A DNA stretch of 64,000 bases from Skermania sp. ID1734 (GTDB lineage: Bacteria; Actinomycetota; Actinomycetes; Mycobacteriales; Mycobacteriaceae). Position numbers and translations under genes: made by a program. The notes beneath the pieces were generated by a model that searched no databases, was not told where the DNA came from, and was given only the letters and a program-made list of their open reading frames with translations. This document shows positions 1 to 7,131 of this stretch, in pieces (the stretch's first letter is position 1; every line of letters starts with the position of its first letter). The stretch covers positions 156,089 through 220,088 of the forward strand of contig NZ_VLIY01000008.1 in the NCBI RefSeq assembly GCF_007489285.1, read 5' to 3'.

Positions 1-406
1 GGAACTGCATGCTGACGACATCAACTGCCGGTTCAAAGAGCTCGCTGGAACTGATTGCACCGCAAAAGATTTACGAACATGGCAGGCGACGGTTCTGGCT
101 GCGGCCGCATTCGGCGCGGAGGCGACCGACGTCGAGGGTATCCGCAACCACAAGCGGGTGGAGAAGAAGGTGATCGCCGGGGTGGCGGAGGCGCTGGGCA
201 ACACCCCGGCAGTGGCGCGCGGCTCTTACATCGATCCGCGCGTGATCGAGGCTTACGAGGCCGGGGAGACGATCGCCGCCGCGCTTCGCCGGGCCCAACG
301 TGCCGACAGCGACGACGATCAGCAACAGATTGTCGACAAAGCGGTGGTTCGTTTGCTACGAAAAAGGTCCCGGCAGCAACCAAAGGTGATCAACGAGAAG
401 GGGTGA
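1..406 (+). CDS. DNA topoisomerase IB, C-terminal part (5' end outside window)
   Basis: The frame is open from base 2 and ends at TGA 404-406, so only the last 134 residues are present. The segment KDLRTWQATVLAA is typical of the catalytic domain of bacterial/poxvirus-type topoisomerase IB. GNTPAVARGSYIDPRV carries the Tyr that, by family knowledge, forms the 3'-phosphotyrosyl bond with DNA; it sits about 57 residues from the end. The enzyme relaxes supercoils by nicking one strand without ATP. A small acidic-protein gene starts 8 bases downstream, so the two are probably co-transcribed. The family call is firm; the N-terminal part cannot be judged. Confidence 0.88.
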   Translation, partial: ELHADDINCRFKELAGTDCTAKDLRTWQATVLAAAAFGAEATDVEGIRNHKRVEKKVIAGVAEALGNTPAVARGSYIDPRVIEAYEAGETIAAALRRAQRADSDDDQQQIVDKAVVRLLRKRSRQQPKVINEKG

Positions 407-414
407 GGTAAGCC

Positions 415-594
415 ATGACCGAACCGCTCGGACCAGACGACTCGCCGATTGAAGACGTGCTCGAGCAGAAGCAGTCCGTTGCTGAGGAAGAAGAGGTTGC
501 GCAGCCGTCGAGCGTGCCGCTGGACGCCGACCCGGCAGACGTCTGGGAGCAGAGCTTCGAAGTAGATCTCGATGACGAGGAGATGCGCGACTAA
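415..594 (+). CDS. Small acidic protein, 59 aa, unknown function
   Basis: ATG 415 follows a good ribosome site (GAGGTAAG) 8 bases after the topoisomerase IB stop. The product has 59 residues and is strongly acidic: it holds a run EEEE and ends DLDDEEMRD, with no Cys, signal peptide or membrane segment. It is probably a soluble, partly disordered protein. Position suggests an operon with topoisomerase IB upstream; the following methyltransferase gene is separated by a strong hairpin. I do not recognise a family. The RBS, start and codon use typical of the neighbours support a real gene rather than chance. Confidence 0.6.
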   Translation: MTEPLGPDDSPIEDVLEQKQSVAEEEEVAQPSSVPLDADPADVWEQSFEVDLDDEEMRD

Positions 595-623
595 GGCGCG
601 TTTGCGTTTGTCGCAGGCGGGTA

Positions 624-670
624 ACGCTGTCTCCACTAGGTCTCGCGGCCGCGTCGAGAGGAGACAGCGT
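624..670 (+). promoter_or_regulatory. Perfect inverted repeat covering the RBS and start codon of the methyltransferase gene
   Basis: ACGCTGTCTCC (624-634) is the exact reverse complement of GGAGACAGCGT (660-670). A second stem, TCTCG (641-645) with CGAGA (655-659), lies directly inside. The 3' arm contains the GGAG ribosome site (660-663) and the first two bases of the GTG start (669). In mRNA this fold would hide the start of translation. It could instead end transcription of the upstream pair, although no U-tract follows. Confidence 0.6.
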
Positions 671-1358
671 GACAACACCAGCCGACACGCTGCTGCCAGC
701 TGTGCTGCTACGCATTCCCACTGTGTATCGCCCGCAGGAAGATACGCGGTTGCTTGCCGCCGCGCTGGCCGAGGCTTCGATGCCCGCCGGTGCGCGCGTG
801 CTCGATCTTTGTACGGGCACCGGGGCGTTGGCGCTATGTGCGGCGCGACTAGGCGCTGAATCTGTTGCTGCCGTTGATATTTCCCGACGTGCCTGTGGCT
901 GCGCCCGGTTGAACGCGCGGGTGCACCGGCTGCCGGTGGACGCCCACCGTGGCGGACTCGAAAAGGCGCTCGATCTCGCGCCGTTCGACGTCGTGGTGAG
1001 CAATCCGCCGTACGTGCCGTGCGGCCGAGCGACCGAGGGTATGCGGTCGCGGCGCTGGGACGCCGGCCCGGACGGGCGATTCTTTATGGACCCGCTGTGC
1101 GAGCGTGGGGCCGAGTTACTTCGACCCGGCGGCTTCATGCTAATTGTGCAGTCCGAATTCACCGGCGAAGATCAAACATTGCGCCAGCTCCGCGCGGGCG
1201 GGCTCAAGGCCGCTGTCGTGGCGCGTAGCCGAATACCGTTCGGCCCGGTGCTGCGTCGGCGCGCGAGCTATCTGTGCGATCAGGGGTTATGTCAAAGCGA
1301 TTGTACAAGTGAGGAATTGGTGGTCATTCGTGCAGACAAGCCCAGCCGGCCCCGCTGA
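669..1358 (+). CDS. Class I SAM-dependent methyltransferase, HemK/PrmC-like, 229 aa
   Basis: The protein has a Rossmann-type SAM site (VLDLCTGTGALAL, about residues 45-57) and the NPPY motif (VVSNPPYVP, about 107-115) that marks enzymes methylating Gln, Asn or adenine amide/amine nitrogens. It is shorter than PrmC and lacks its N-terminal helical domain, as in the HemK2/MTQ2 group, so the target may be a translation factor or another protein. GTG 669 has an AGGAGA ribosome site inside a strong hairpin (624-670). The 3' end overlaps the CDGSH gene by 29 bases, so the two are translationally linked. Substrate unknown. Confidence 0.8.
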   Translation: MTTPADTLLPAVLLRIPTVYRPQEDTRLLAAALAEASMPAGARVLDLCTGTGALALCAARLGAESVAAVDISRRACGCARLNARVHRLPVDAHRGGLEKALDLAPFDVVVSNPPYVPCGRATEGMRSRRWDAGPDGRFFMDPLCERGAELLRPGGFMLIVQSEFTGEDQTLRQLRAGGLKAAVVARSRIPFGPVLRRRASYLCDQGLCQSDCTSEELVVIRADKPSRPR

Positions 1359-1581
1359 CCGCGTGGGCAACCGGGTGCGCCCGGTTCCCGGCGGGCCGGT
1401 GCTGATCGACGGCCCCGTCGACATCGAACTTCCGGATGGAACGGTGGTGCGCTCGGAGCGCTTCGTGGTGGCATTGTGTGTCTGCCGGCGCAGCAAGTCA
1501 TACCCGCTGTGCGACACCAGTCATCGCAAGCGGTGCCGAACGGCGAAACAACGTTCAGACAGTGCGGACGGGCAGCAGTGA
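1330..1581 (+). CDS. CDGSH-type iron-sulfur protein, 83 aa
   Basis: The C-terminal half carries CVCRRSKSYPLCDTSH, matching the CDGSH [2Fe-2S] signature C-x-C-x(8)-C-D-x-x-H, with three Cys and one His as ligands. Such small proteins hold a redox-active, acid-labile cluster. The start is uncertain: GTG 1330 gives 83 residues and GTG 1309 adds seven. It overlaps the methyltransferase gene in front and meets the HOx-like diiron gene tail to tail with 27 bases of overlap. The three-gene neighbourhood (methyltransferase, CDGSH, HOx-like) suggests an iron- or redox-linked job, which is inference. Confidence 0.82.
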   Translation: MQTSPAGPADRVGNRVRPVPGGPVLIDGPVDIELPDGTVVRSERFVVALCVCRRSKSYPLCDTSHRKRCRTAKQRSDSADGQQ

Positions 1582-2580
1582 GCTGACCCCCCGGCGCCAG
1601 TGGCCGAGCACGTGGTCGGCGAGTCGCGCTTCAAGCCATTCCGAAGCTTCGATGCCGAAGATCACGTCCGCAGCCAATTCCGGTTCCTGACGCAATAATT
1701 CGCCGACCACGTCGTGGCGCAGCACCTGCTCGTGGACCGCGTCGGCCTCGATGTGCTCGGTATAGAAGTGGCGGCATGGTTGCGGACCATCGAGTCGGTC
1801 GAGTGCGGCAACAATGCGCTTTGCGCTTGGCGCCGTGGTGATTTCGGCGGCGGCAAACAGTCCGACCAATGCGCCGCGCAGCCCGCGGTGCAGCCCGCAC
1901 AGCGACATGAAGTTCACGGTGGCCAGCGCTTCCGGTGGGACGCAATCGATATAACCGAGGTAGGTCGCGTCCAGGTCGGCGGCGCGCAGGAGGGCCGCGA
2001 ACAGCGTGGAATGCATGCGGTCACCGCGGCCGCCGCCGAACTCGTCGAATTCGACGGCGACAAACGCCGCCTTGGCGCCATCGACGAGCCGCGGAATCGC
2101 CCAAGCGTGCGGATCCGCCTCCTTGAGGTGATACAGCGACCGGTGGACGAAGAATTCGCGAAGCTGAGCCCACGTGCCATGCTCGGCGAGATAGTGCGAC
2201 AGGCTGTTCGGTTGATCATCGACCGGCTCGGTGCTGAGCGCGTCGAGTGCGCCGGTGACGTCGGTGCCGCCGCCGGTGTGTCCCCGCAGGTAGTTCAGGA
2301 AGCGCTCTTCGAGCACCCCCCGGAACGCCAGCAGTTGCGGATCCCATTCCCAGTCGTCGTCGACCCCGCTGAAGCCGCGATAGTGCAACTCGTAGCAGAC
2401 GTAGAGCGCCAGCTGCAGATCCCCGCCGAGCGGGTCGGCGTGGGTGATCGGATCGCCGGGGCGCCCGCCTGCCAGGTGCGAATGCGGCTGCGACTGCGCA
2501 AGCGTCGAGATCACCGCGTCGGAGACAGGACCGCGCGGCTGAGGCAGTGGGGCAGACATGCGCGCACGAAGCATGCTCAC
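1555..2580 (-). CDS. Iron-containing redox enzyme family protein (haem-oxygenase-like fold), 341 aa
   Basis: The protein is largely helical with spaced Glu/His residues (CYELHYRGF near residue 64, FFVHRSLYHLKEADPH near 155, FYTEHIEADAVHEQ near 275). This fits the haem-oxygenase-like diiron oxidase family seen in actinobacteria as a neighbour of CDGSH proteins. GTG 2580 follows AGAGG at a suitable distance; ATG 2574 and 2559 are alternatives. Its promoter must lie in the 85-base gap shared with the divergent SDR gene. Substrate unknown; the assignment to a diiron fold rests on the pattern of conserved acidic and His residues. Confidence 0.75.
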   Translation of the reverse strand: MSMLRARMSAPLPQPRGPVSDAVISTLAQSQPHSHLAGGRPGDPITHADPLGGDLQLALYVCYELHYRGFSGVDDDWEWDPQLLAFRGVLEERFLNYLRGHTGGGTDVTGALDALSTEPVDDQPNSLSHYLAEHGTWAQLREFFVHRSLYHLKEADPHAWAIPRLVDGAKAAFVAVEFDEFGGGRGDRMHSTLFAALLRAADLDATYLGYIDCVPPEALATVNFMSLCGLHRGLRGALVGLFAAAEITTAPSAKRIVAALDRLDGPQPCRHFYTEHIEADAVHEQVLRHDVVGELLRQEPELAADVIFGIEASEWLEARLADHVLGHWRRGVSSLLPVRTV

Positions 2581-2665
2581 CGGTTACCTCTCTGCGTCTC
2601 GGCTGAAACCGGGAGGCGTAGGCGGGGCACTGCTTGCCGGCGTCGGATGTGGGTAAGCGGCACGT

Positions 2666-3523
2666 ATGGAGTCGGAAACCGAACGTGAACCGGAACAGAT
2701 CCCATACCCGGGCAGCACTGCAGAGATGGATCAACAACCGCGCGACGAAATGCGCGACTATGTCGGCCGCGGGCTTCTCGAAGGCAAGAAGGCGCTTATC
2801 ACCGGCGGTGACTCGGGGATCGGTCGCGCGGTCGCGGTGGCCTTTGCGAAGGAGGGCGCCGATGTGGCCATCGCGTATCTGTCCGAAGATGACGACGCAA
2901 AGCACACCTGCAAACTCGTCACCGCGACCGGGCGCCGCTGCGTTTCCTTCCGCGGTGATCTGGCCAGCGAGCGGCAGTGTCGCCAAGTCGTTCACGACAC
3001 GGTCGTCGAACTGGGCGCGCTGGACATCCTCGTCAACAATGTGGGCTGTCAGAACCCGGTGCAGGACTTCGCCGAGCTGACGGCGCAGCAGTGGCGCCAC
3101 ACGTTCTCGGTGAACATCGACAGTTACTTTTACTGCACGCAGGCGGCGTTGGAGCAGCTGACCGGCGGCGGCTGCATCATCAACACCGGCTCGATCAACG
3201 GGTTACGCGGCAACAAGTCGCTCATCGATTACTCCGCGACCAAGGGCGCCATCAACGCGTTCACCTACTCTTTGGCGCAGTCGTTGCACGAGCGCGGGAT
3301 CCGAGTCAATTGTGTTGCGCCGGGACCGGTCTGGACGCCGCTCATCCCGGCCACGATGGACGAGGAGAAGGTCGCCAGCTTCGGTGGGCAGGTGCCCTAC
3401 GGCCGACCGGCGCAGCCCGACGAAATCGCCCCGTCGTACGTCTTCTTCGCGGCCGGTGCGCTCTCGTCGTATTACTCCGGCGAGGTGCTCGCGCCCACCG
3501 GGGGCGAAACGCTGCCTGGTTAG
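2666..3523 (+). CDS. SDR family oxidoreductase, 285 aa
   Basis: Classical short-chain dehydrogenase with an extended N-terminus of about 40 residues. Cofactor site TGGDSGIG (about 47-54), NNVG (about 123-126) and the catalytic YSATK (about 194-198) preceded by the catalytic Ser in NTGSING are present. The TGGDSGIGRA form and the long acidic N-terminus match the general-stress glucose/alcohol dehydrogenase group (YhdF/YgfF-like). An Asp in the glycine-rich loop and nearby residues do not settle NAD versus NADP use. It is divergently arranged with the HOx-like gene; substrate unknown. Confidence 0.85.
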   Translation: MESETEREPEQIPYPGSTAEMDQQPRDEMRDYVGRGLLEGKKALITGGDSGIGRAVAVAFAKEGADVAIAYLSEDDDAKHTCKLVTATGRRCVSFRGDLASERQCRQVVHDTVVELGALDILVNNVGCQNPVQDFAELTAQQWRHTFSVNIDSYFYCTQAALEQLTGGGCIINTGSINGLRGNKSLIDYSATKGAINAFTYSLAQSLHERGIRVNCVAPGPVWTPLIPATMDEEKVASFGGQVPYGRPAQPDEIAPSYVFFAAGALSSYYSGEVLAPTGGETLPG

Positions 3524-3578
3524 TGACAGGGCACTAGCGCCCGCGGGCGCCTGCGATGCTCACTTCGGCCGTCACCGA

Positions 3579-3977
3579 CTAGTACTGGCGGACGGCCGCG
3601 CAGGCACTGTCGATGCTGCGGAAGCCGGGGATGTTGCGGTCGATGCGCAGCACTCGGCACAGCCGCAGCAGTTGCATGCCGGCCGCGAGGGCGGCGCGCG
3701 CGTGCATGTTGTTGAACTCGAGGCCGACATCGTCGAGCAGCATCAGTCCGCGGGTGTTGATGAAACCGACTCCGCGCAGGTCCAGAACGAGTTCGGTGTT
3801 GCGTTCTACCGACTCGGCCAGCGCGGTGGCGAACTGTTCGTCGGTGGACAGATCGATCGTGCCGTTGGCGACCAGGACGGGCGGACGGTCGACGGTCGGT
3901 TCCAGGTAGGCGAGCACCAGGCCGGTGGGTTCGAAAGCTGGCGCGAACAGGCGTCGCGGCGCCGGGCCACCCTTCAT
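3579..3977 (-). CDS. STAS-domain protein (anti-sigma factor antagonist-like), 132 aa
   Basis: After a variable 30-residue N-terminus the sequence shows the STAS pattern: ANGTIDLST, ELVLDLRGVGFINTRGLMLL and a final helix. In SpoIIAA-like antagonists the segment after the DLxxVxFxxS strand carries a phosphorylatable Ser; here the matching position reads FINTRG, so a Thr may serve. Such proteins release sigma factors from anti-sigma kinases, but no anti-sigma or sigma gene lies beside it. It stands alone between an SDR gene and the decarboxylase gene, facing the former tail to tail. Confidence 0.75.
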   Translation of the reverse strand: MKGGPAPRRLFAPAFEPTGLVLAYLEPTVDRPPVLVANGTIDLSTDEQFATALAESVERNTELVLDLRGVGFINTRGLMLLDDVGLEFNNMHARAALAAGMQLLRLCRVLRIDRNIPGFRSIDSACAAVRQY

Positions 3978-4053
3978 GGCTTTCGCTATACCCGCGAAAC
4001 TTCCTGCTCAAGCGGTTGGCGGTAACCCGCACCGAAACGGGTAGCCGGTGGCC

Positions 4054-5511
4054 ATGGATCAGTCCCAAGCGCCCCTACTCGATGCCGTCGCCGAATACCA
4101 CCGGCGCGGACGCTATGGATTCACCCCGCCCGGACACCGACAGGGTCGTGGCATCGACCAGTCGGTCCGTGACGTTCTGGGGATCGAGCCGTTCCGGATG
4201 GACGTCCTGGCGACGAGCGGCATAGATGACCGCCTCGCGCGAAACTCCTGTCTCGTCGATGCCGAGCAACTCATGGCCGATGCGGTCGGCGCCGAGGACG
4301 CGTTCTTTTCCACCTGCGGAAGCTCGCTGTCGGTCAAGGCCGCGATGCTGGCGGTCGCCGGCGGTAAGGGTGGCTTACTGCTCGGACGCGACAGCCACAA
4401 GTCGGTGGTGGCGGGATTGATCTTCTCCGGCGTGGATCCGAAATGGATTACCCCCCTGTGGGATGCGGAACGTCACCTTGCGCATCCGCCGTCGCCGGAA
4501 CAGGTGGAGCAGGCCTGGCAGGACAACCCGGACGCCGCTGGCGCTCTGATTGTGAGCCCGACGCATTACGGCACGTGCGCCGACATTGCTGGGATAGCGC
4601 ACGTGTGTCATCGACGTGGCAAGCCGTTGATCGTGGATGAAGCTTGGGGCGCGCACCTGCCCTTCCATCCCGACTTGCCCACGTGGGCAATGGATGCCGG
4701 CGCCGACGTCTGCGTGGTGAGCGTGCACAAGATGGGTGCCGGCTTCGAGCAGGGCTCGGTGTTTCATCGCCAAGGCGACCTGGTGGACTGGCGCCATCTG
4801 GCGGCTTGCGCCGACCTGTTGATGACGACAAGCCCGAACGTGATGATGTATGCGGCCATCGACGGCTGGCGGCGTCAGATGGTGCAACATGGCAAGGAAC
4901 TCCTCGGTGCCGCACTGGAGTTGGCGGACGGCTTGCGCACCGAAATCGACCGAATGCCCGGCCTGCACGTACTGGACGAAGAGCTGCGCGGCAATACCGC
5001 CTCGGTCGATCTGGACCGCCTGCAGATCCTCATCGACGTGAGCGAAACCGGCCGCAGCGGCTATCAGTGTGCGGACTGGTTGCGGGAGAACGAATTCATA
5101 GACGTCGGTCTGAGTGATCACCGCCGGATCTTGGCCACAATGTCGTTCGCCGACGGTCCCGACACCGGCAAACGGCTGCTGTCGGCGCTGACGAGAATGC
5201 GCGAGGCGTTGCCGGACTTGCCACACCCTGCGCCGATGTCCCTGCCCAGCCCGCAGGATCTGCAACTTGAGACGGTGCTGACGCCGCGCGATGCGTTCTT
5301 CGGCCCAGCCGAGTTGGTGCCGGCCGCCGACGCCGTCGGTCGGATCTGCGCCGAGCAGTTGACGCCCTACCCGCCCGGAGTCCCGGCGGCGGTCCCCGGG
5401 GAGCGGCTCAACGAGGCGGTCATCGAATACCTGCGCACCGGGGTACAGGCGGGGATGGCGATTCCCGACGCGAGCGACCCAAGTCTCGAGCAGATTCGAG
5501 TCTCGCGGTGA
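4054..5511 (+). CDS. PLP-dependent Orn/Lys/Arg decarboxylase family protein, 485 aa
   Basis: The N-terminus (FTPPGHRQGRG) and core fit fold-type I basic amino-acid decarboxylases. The predicted PLP Lys is in VSVHKMGAG (near residue 229), preceded by VDEAWGAHLPF, whose Asp binds the pyridine nitrogen. TFxTCGSS-like FFSTCGSSLSVK supplies the phosphate loop. The length (485) is that of the shorter Gram-positive SpeA/Cad type without the N-terminal wing domain. The start could be ATG 4054 or GTG 4048. A hairpin terminator (5516-5558) follows directly. Substrate (Lys, Arg or Orn) cannot be read from sequence. Confidence 0.82.
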   Translation: MDQSQAPLLDAVAEYHRRGRYGFTPPGHRQGRGIDQSVRDVLGIEPFRMDVLATSGIDDRLARNSCLVDAEQLMADAVGAEDAFFSTCGSSLSVKAAMLAVAGGKGGLLLGRDSHKSVVAGLIFSGVDPKWITPLWDAERHLAHPPSPEQVEQAWQDNPDAAGALIVSPTHYGTCADIAGIAHVCHRRGKPLIVDEAWGAHLPFHPDLPTWAMDAGADVCVVSVHKMGAGFEQGSVFHRQGDLVDWRHLAACADLLMTTSPNVMMYAAIDGWRRQMVQHGKELLGAALELADGLRTEIDRMPGLHVLDEELRGNTASVDLDRLQILIDVSETGRSGYQCADWLRENEFIDVGLSDHRRILATMSFADGPDTGKRLLSALTRMREALPDLPHPAPMSLPSPQDLQLETVLTPRDAFFGPAELVPAADAVGRICAEQLTPYPPGVPAAVPGERLNEAVIEYLRTGVQAGMAIPDASDPSLEQIRVSR

Positions 5512-5515
5512 ACTG

Positions 5516-5558
5516 ATGGCTAGGTAGACGTTTCGCGAGTAACCGTCTCCCTAGCCAT
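5516..5558 (+). terminator. Hairpin terminator after the decarboxylase gene
   Basis: ATGGCTAGG (5516-5524) pairs exactly with CCTAGCCAT (5550-5558), and AGACG (5526-5530) with CGTCT (5544-5548), giving a 14-bp stem with one internal mismatch. It starts 5 bases after the TGA stop. There is no U-tract, which is common for terminators in this group. Confidence 0.65.
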
Positions 5559-5615
5559 TGTCTCGCCGGCTCGGTGGCGGGTTTTACCAGCACATTCCCC
5601 GGGTAGCCAGCAGCG

Positions 5616-6116
5616 GTGTGTAGTCCCGTGCAGCTTGCCGAGGCAATCGCCGAGTTGGCCGGTAAGACCGGCCGTACTGTGGCCGTCGCGGAGTCGTTGA
5701 CGGGCGGCAAGATCGCGAGCTACCTCGCGGCGGCGCCGTCTGCCGGGACATGGTTTCGCGGCGCGGTGGTCGCGTACGCGCGCGATGTGAAGACCTCGGT
5801 GCTCGATGTTCCCGACTGCCCCGTGGTGAGCGAAACCTGCGCGCGGCACATGGCCAGCAACGTCGGCAAACTGCTCGGCGCGGATATGGCCCTGGGCGTG
5901 ACCGGCGAGGGCGGACCCGAACCGCAAGAAGATGTTCCGCCTGGCACCGTGTGGTTCGCGTCGAGCACCCCGTGGGGAATCTTCGCCGAACTGCACGACT
6001 ACGACGGGGATCCTGGCGAAATCGTGGACTGCGCTGTGGTTCAAGGACTGCGAATACTGATCGACAAGTTGAAGGAGGACCGCGATGCCCAAGACGACGA
6101 AGAGCGGCAAGGCTAA
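5616..6116 (+). CDS. CinA family protein, nicotinamide-nucleotide amidohydrolase domain, 166 aa
   Basis: The protein corresponds to the stand-alone C-terminal domain of CinA (PncC type): AVAESLTGGKIAS near residues 28-40, FRGAVVAYARDVK near 48-60 and the GVTGEGGPEP loop near 95. These enzymes deamidate NMN to NaMN in pyridine-nucleotide salvage. The start is GTG 5616, or GTG 5628 which removes four residues. The 3' end overlaps the ChaB/Rho_N gene by 32 bases. No competence or recA gene is nearby. Confidence 0.85.
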   Translation: MCSPVQLAEAIAELAGKTGRTVAVAESLTGGKIASYLAAAPSAGTWFRGAVVAYARDVKTSVLDVPDCPVVSETCARHMASNVGKLLGADMALGVTGEGGPEPQEDVPPGTVWFASSTPWGIFAELHDYDGDPGEIVDCAVVQGLRILIDKLKEDRDAQDDEERQG

Positions 6117-6504
6117 GAAGAGCGAGCTACCGAGCACTCTGCAAAAGTCACCGGAGAAGGCGCAGCGGACCTTCGCCAAGGCCCACGATTCCGCGGCCGA
6201 CGAGTACGGCGAGGGCGAGCGCGCGCACCGGGTCGCCTACAGCGCGCTCAAGCACAGCTTCGAAAAGGTCGGTGACCACTGGGAAGCCAAGGACAAGAAG
6301 GGCCCGTCGGATCAGCGCGCCCGCAGCGGCGGCCCGAATGCCAAGGGCGCCAGCGCCGAAGGCGTCAACGCCAACTCGACGAAGAAGCACCTCATGGAAA
6401 TCGCGCGGCGCCTGGATATTTCGGGTCGCTCGAAGATGAAGAAGGACGAGTTGGTCTCGGCCATCAAGAAGGAGAATCGGCGCCAGTCCGCGCGCAACCG
6501 GTGA
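6085..6504 (+). CDS. ChaB / Rho N-terminal domain protein, 139 aa
   Basis: Residues 13-65 match the ChaB domain (ELPSTLQ..PEKAQRTFAKAHDSA..EYG...AHRVAYSALKHSFEK). The last 40 residues fit a Rho-N/SAP-like helical module (LMEIARRLDISGRSKMKKDELVSAIKK) that usually binds nucleic acid. The protein is very basic. ATG 6085 follows AAGGAGG. It overlaps the CinA-domain gene by 32 bases, so it is translated from the same mRNA. ChaB is named from a cation-transport locus in E. coli, but the domain's function is unclear; a nucleic-acid-linked stress role is inference. Confidence 0.85.
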   Translation: MPKTTKSGKAKKSELPSTLQKSPEKAQRTFAKAHDSAADEYGEGERAHRVAYSALKHSFEKVGDHWEAKDKKGPSDQRARSGGPNAKGASAEGVNANSTKKHLMEIARRLDISGRSKMKKDELVSAIKKENRRQSARNR

Positions 6505-6505
6505 G

Positions 6506-7006
6506 TTAATTGTGGTGCGCCCGCAGCCACAGCGGGAAGGCCAACCAGAAGTAGACGAACGCGCTGTCGATCGCCAGCGCCGCAACGACCGCGGCGATCG
6601 GGCCGGCGACAAAGTCGAAGATCAGCACGACGACGCCGGTCAGCGCGCCCCCGAGCAGCAGCAGCCCGGCGACGGCAATCCGGTGCGCCGCCGAGACCAA
6701 TTCCCGCACCTTGTGCTGGCGGAACAGCACGCGATGCATGCCGACCGGGGCGATGATCAAGATCGTTGCGCCGATCGAGCACAGGACAGTCGCCAGGTAC
6801 ACCGCGATGAGCGGCTTGGACAGCTGATCCCAGCGGTTCTGGAACGGCAGCGTGAGGAGGAAGCCGGTGAGCAGTTGCACACCCGTCTCTACGACGCGCA
6901 GTTCTTGCAGCAGGCTGGTCCAGTTGCGGTCGAGGCGTTCGGTTTCGGTTTCGCCGCGGGCGTCGCGGTTCCAGCTGTCGTCGCGTTCGGGGTGGTCGAT
7001 GTCCAC
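6506..7006 (-). CDS. DUF6328 family membrane protein, 166 aa
   Basis: A hydrophilic N-terminus (DHPERDDSWN...) leads to LQELRVVETGVQLLTGFLLT, the hallmark of DUF6328, followed by about four transmembrane helices. GTG 7006 is preferred because residues from an earlier start at 7120 look non-coding (Cys/Arg rich) and would run into the promoter region of the monooxygenase gene. It ends one base after the ChaB/Rho_N stop, tail to tail. Function unknown; located in the cytoplasmic membrane. Confidence 0.75.
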   Translation of the reverse strand: MDIDHPERDDSWNRDARGETETERLDRNWTSLLQELRVVETGVQLLTGFLLTLPFQNRWDQLSKPLIAVYLATVLCSIGATILIIAPVGMHRVLFRQHKVRELVSAAHRIAVAGLLLLGGALTGVVVLIFDFVAGPIAAVVAALAIDSAFVYFWLAFPLWLRAHHN

Positions 7007-7131
7007 GGTTGTATGTTCCCAGACCGACGTCGCGATATCCGCGCAGAACCCACCGCCTTGACATCGATTGACCAGCGCCAGAGACTCGAAGCGAGTACGT
7101 AATACCAGCGGTATCGCCAACTTGGTCGGGT

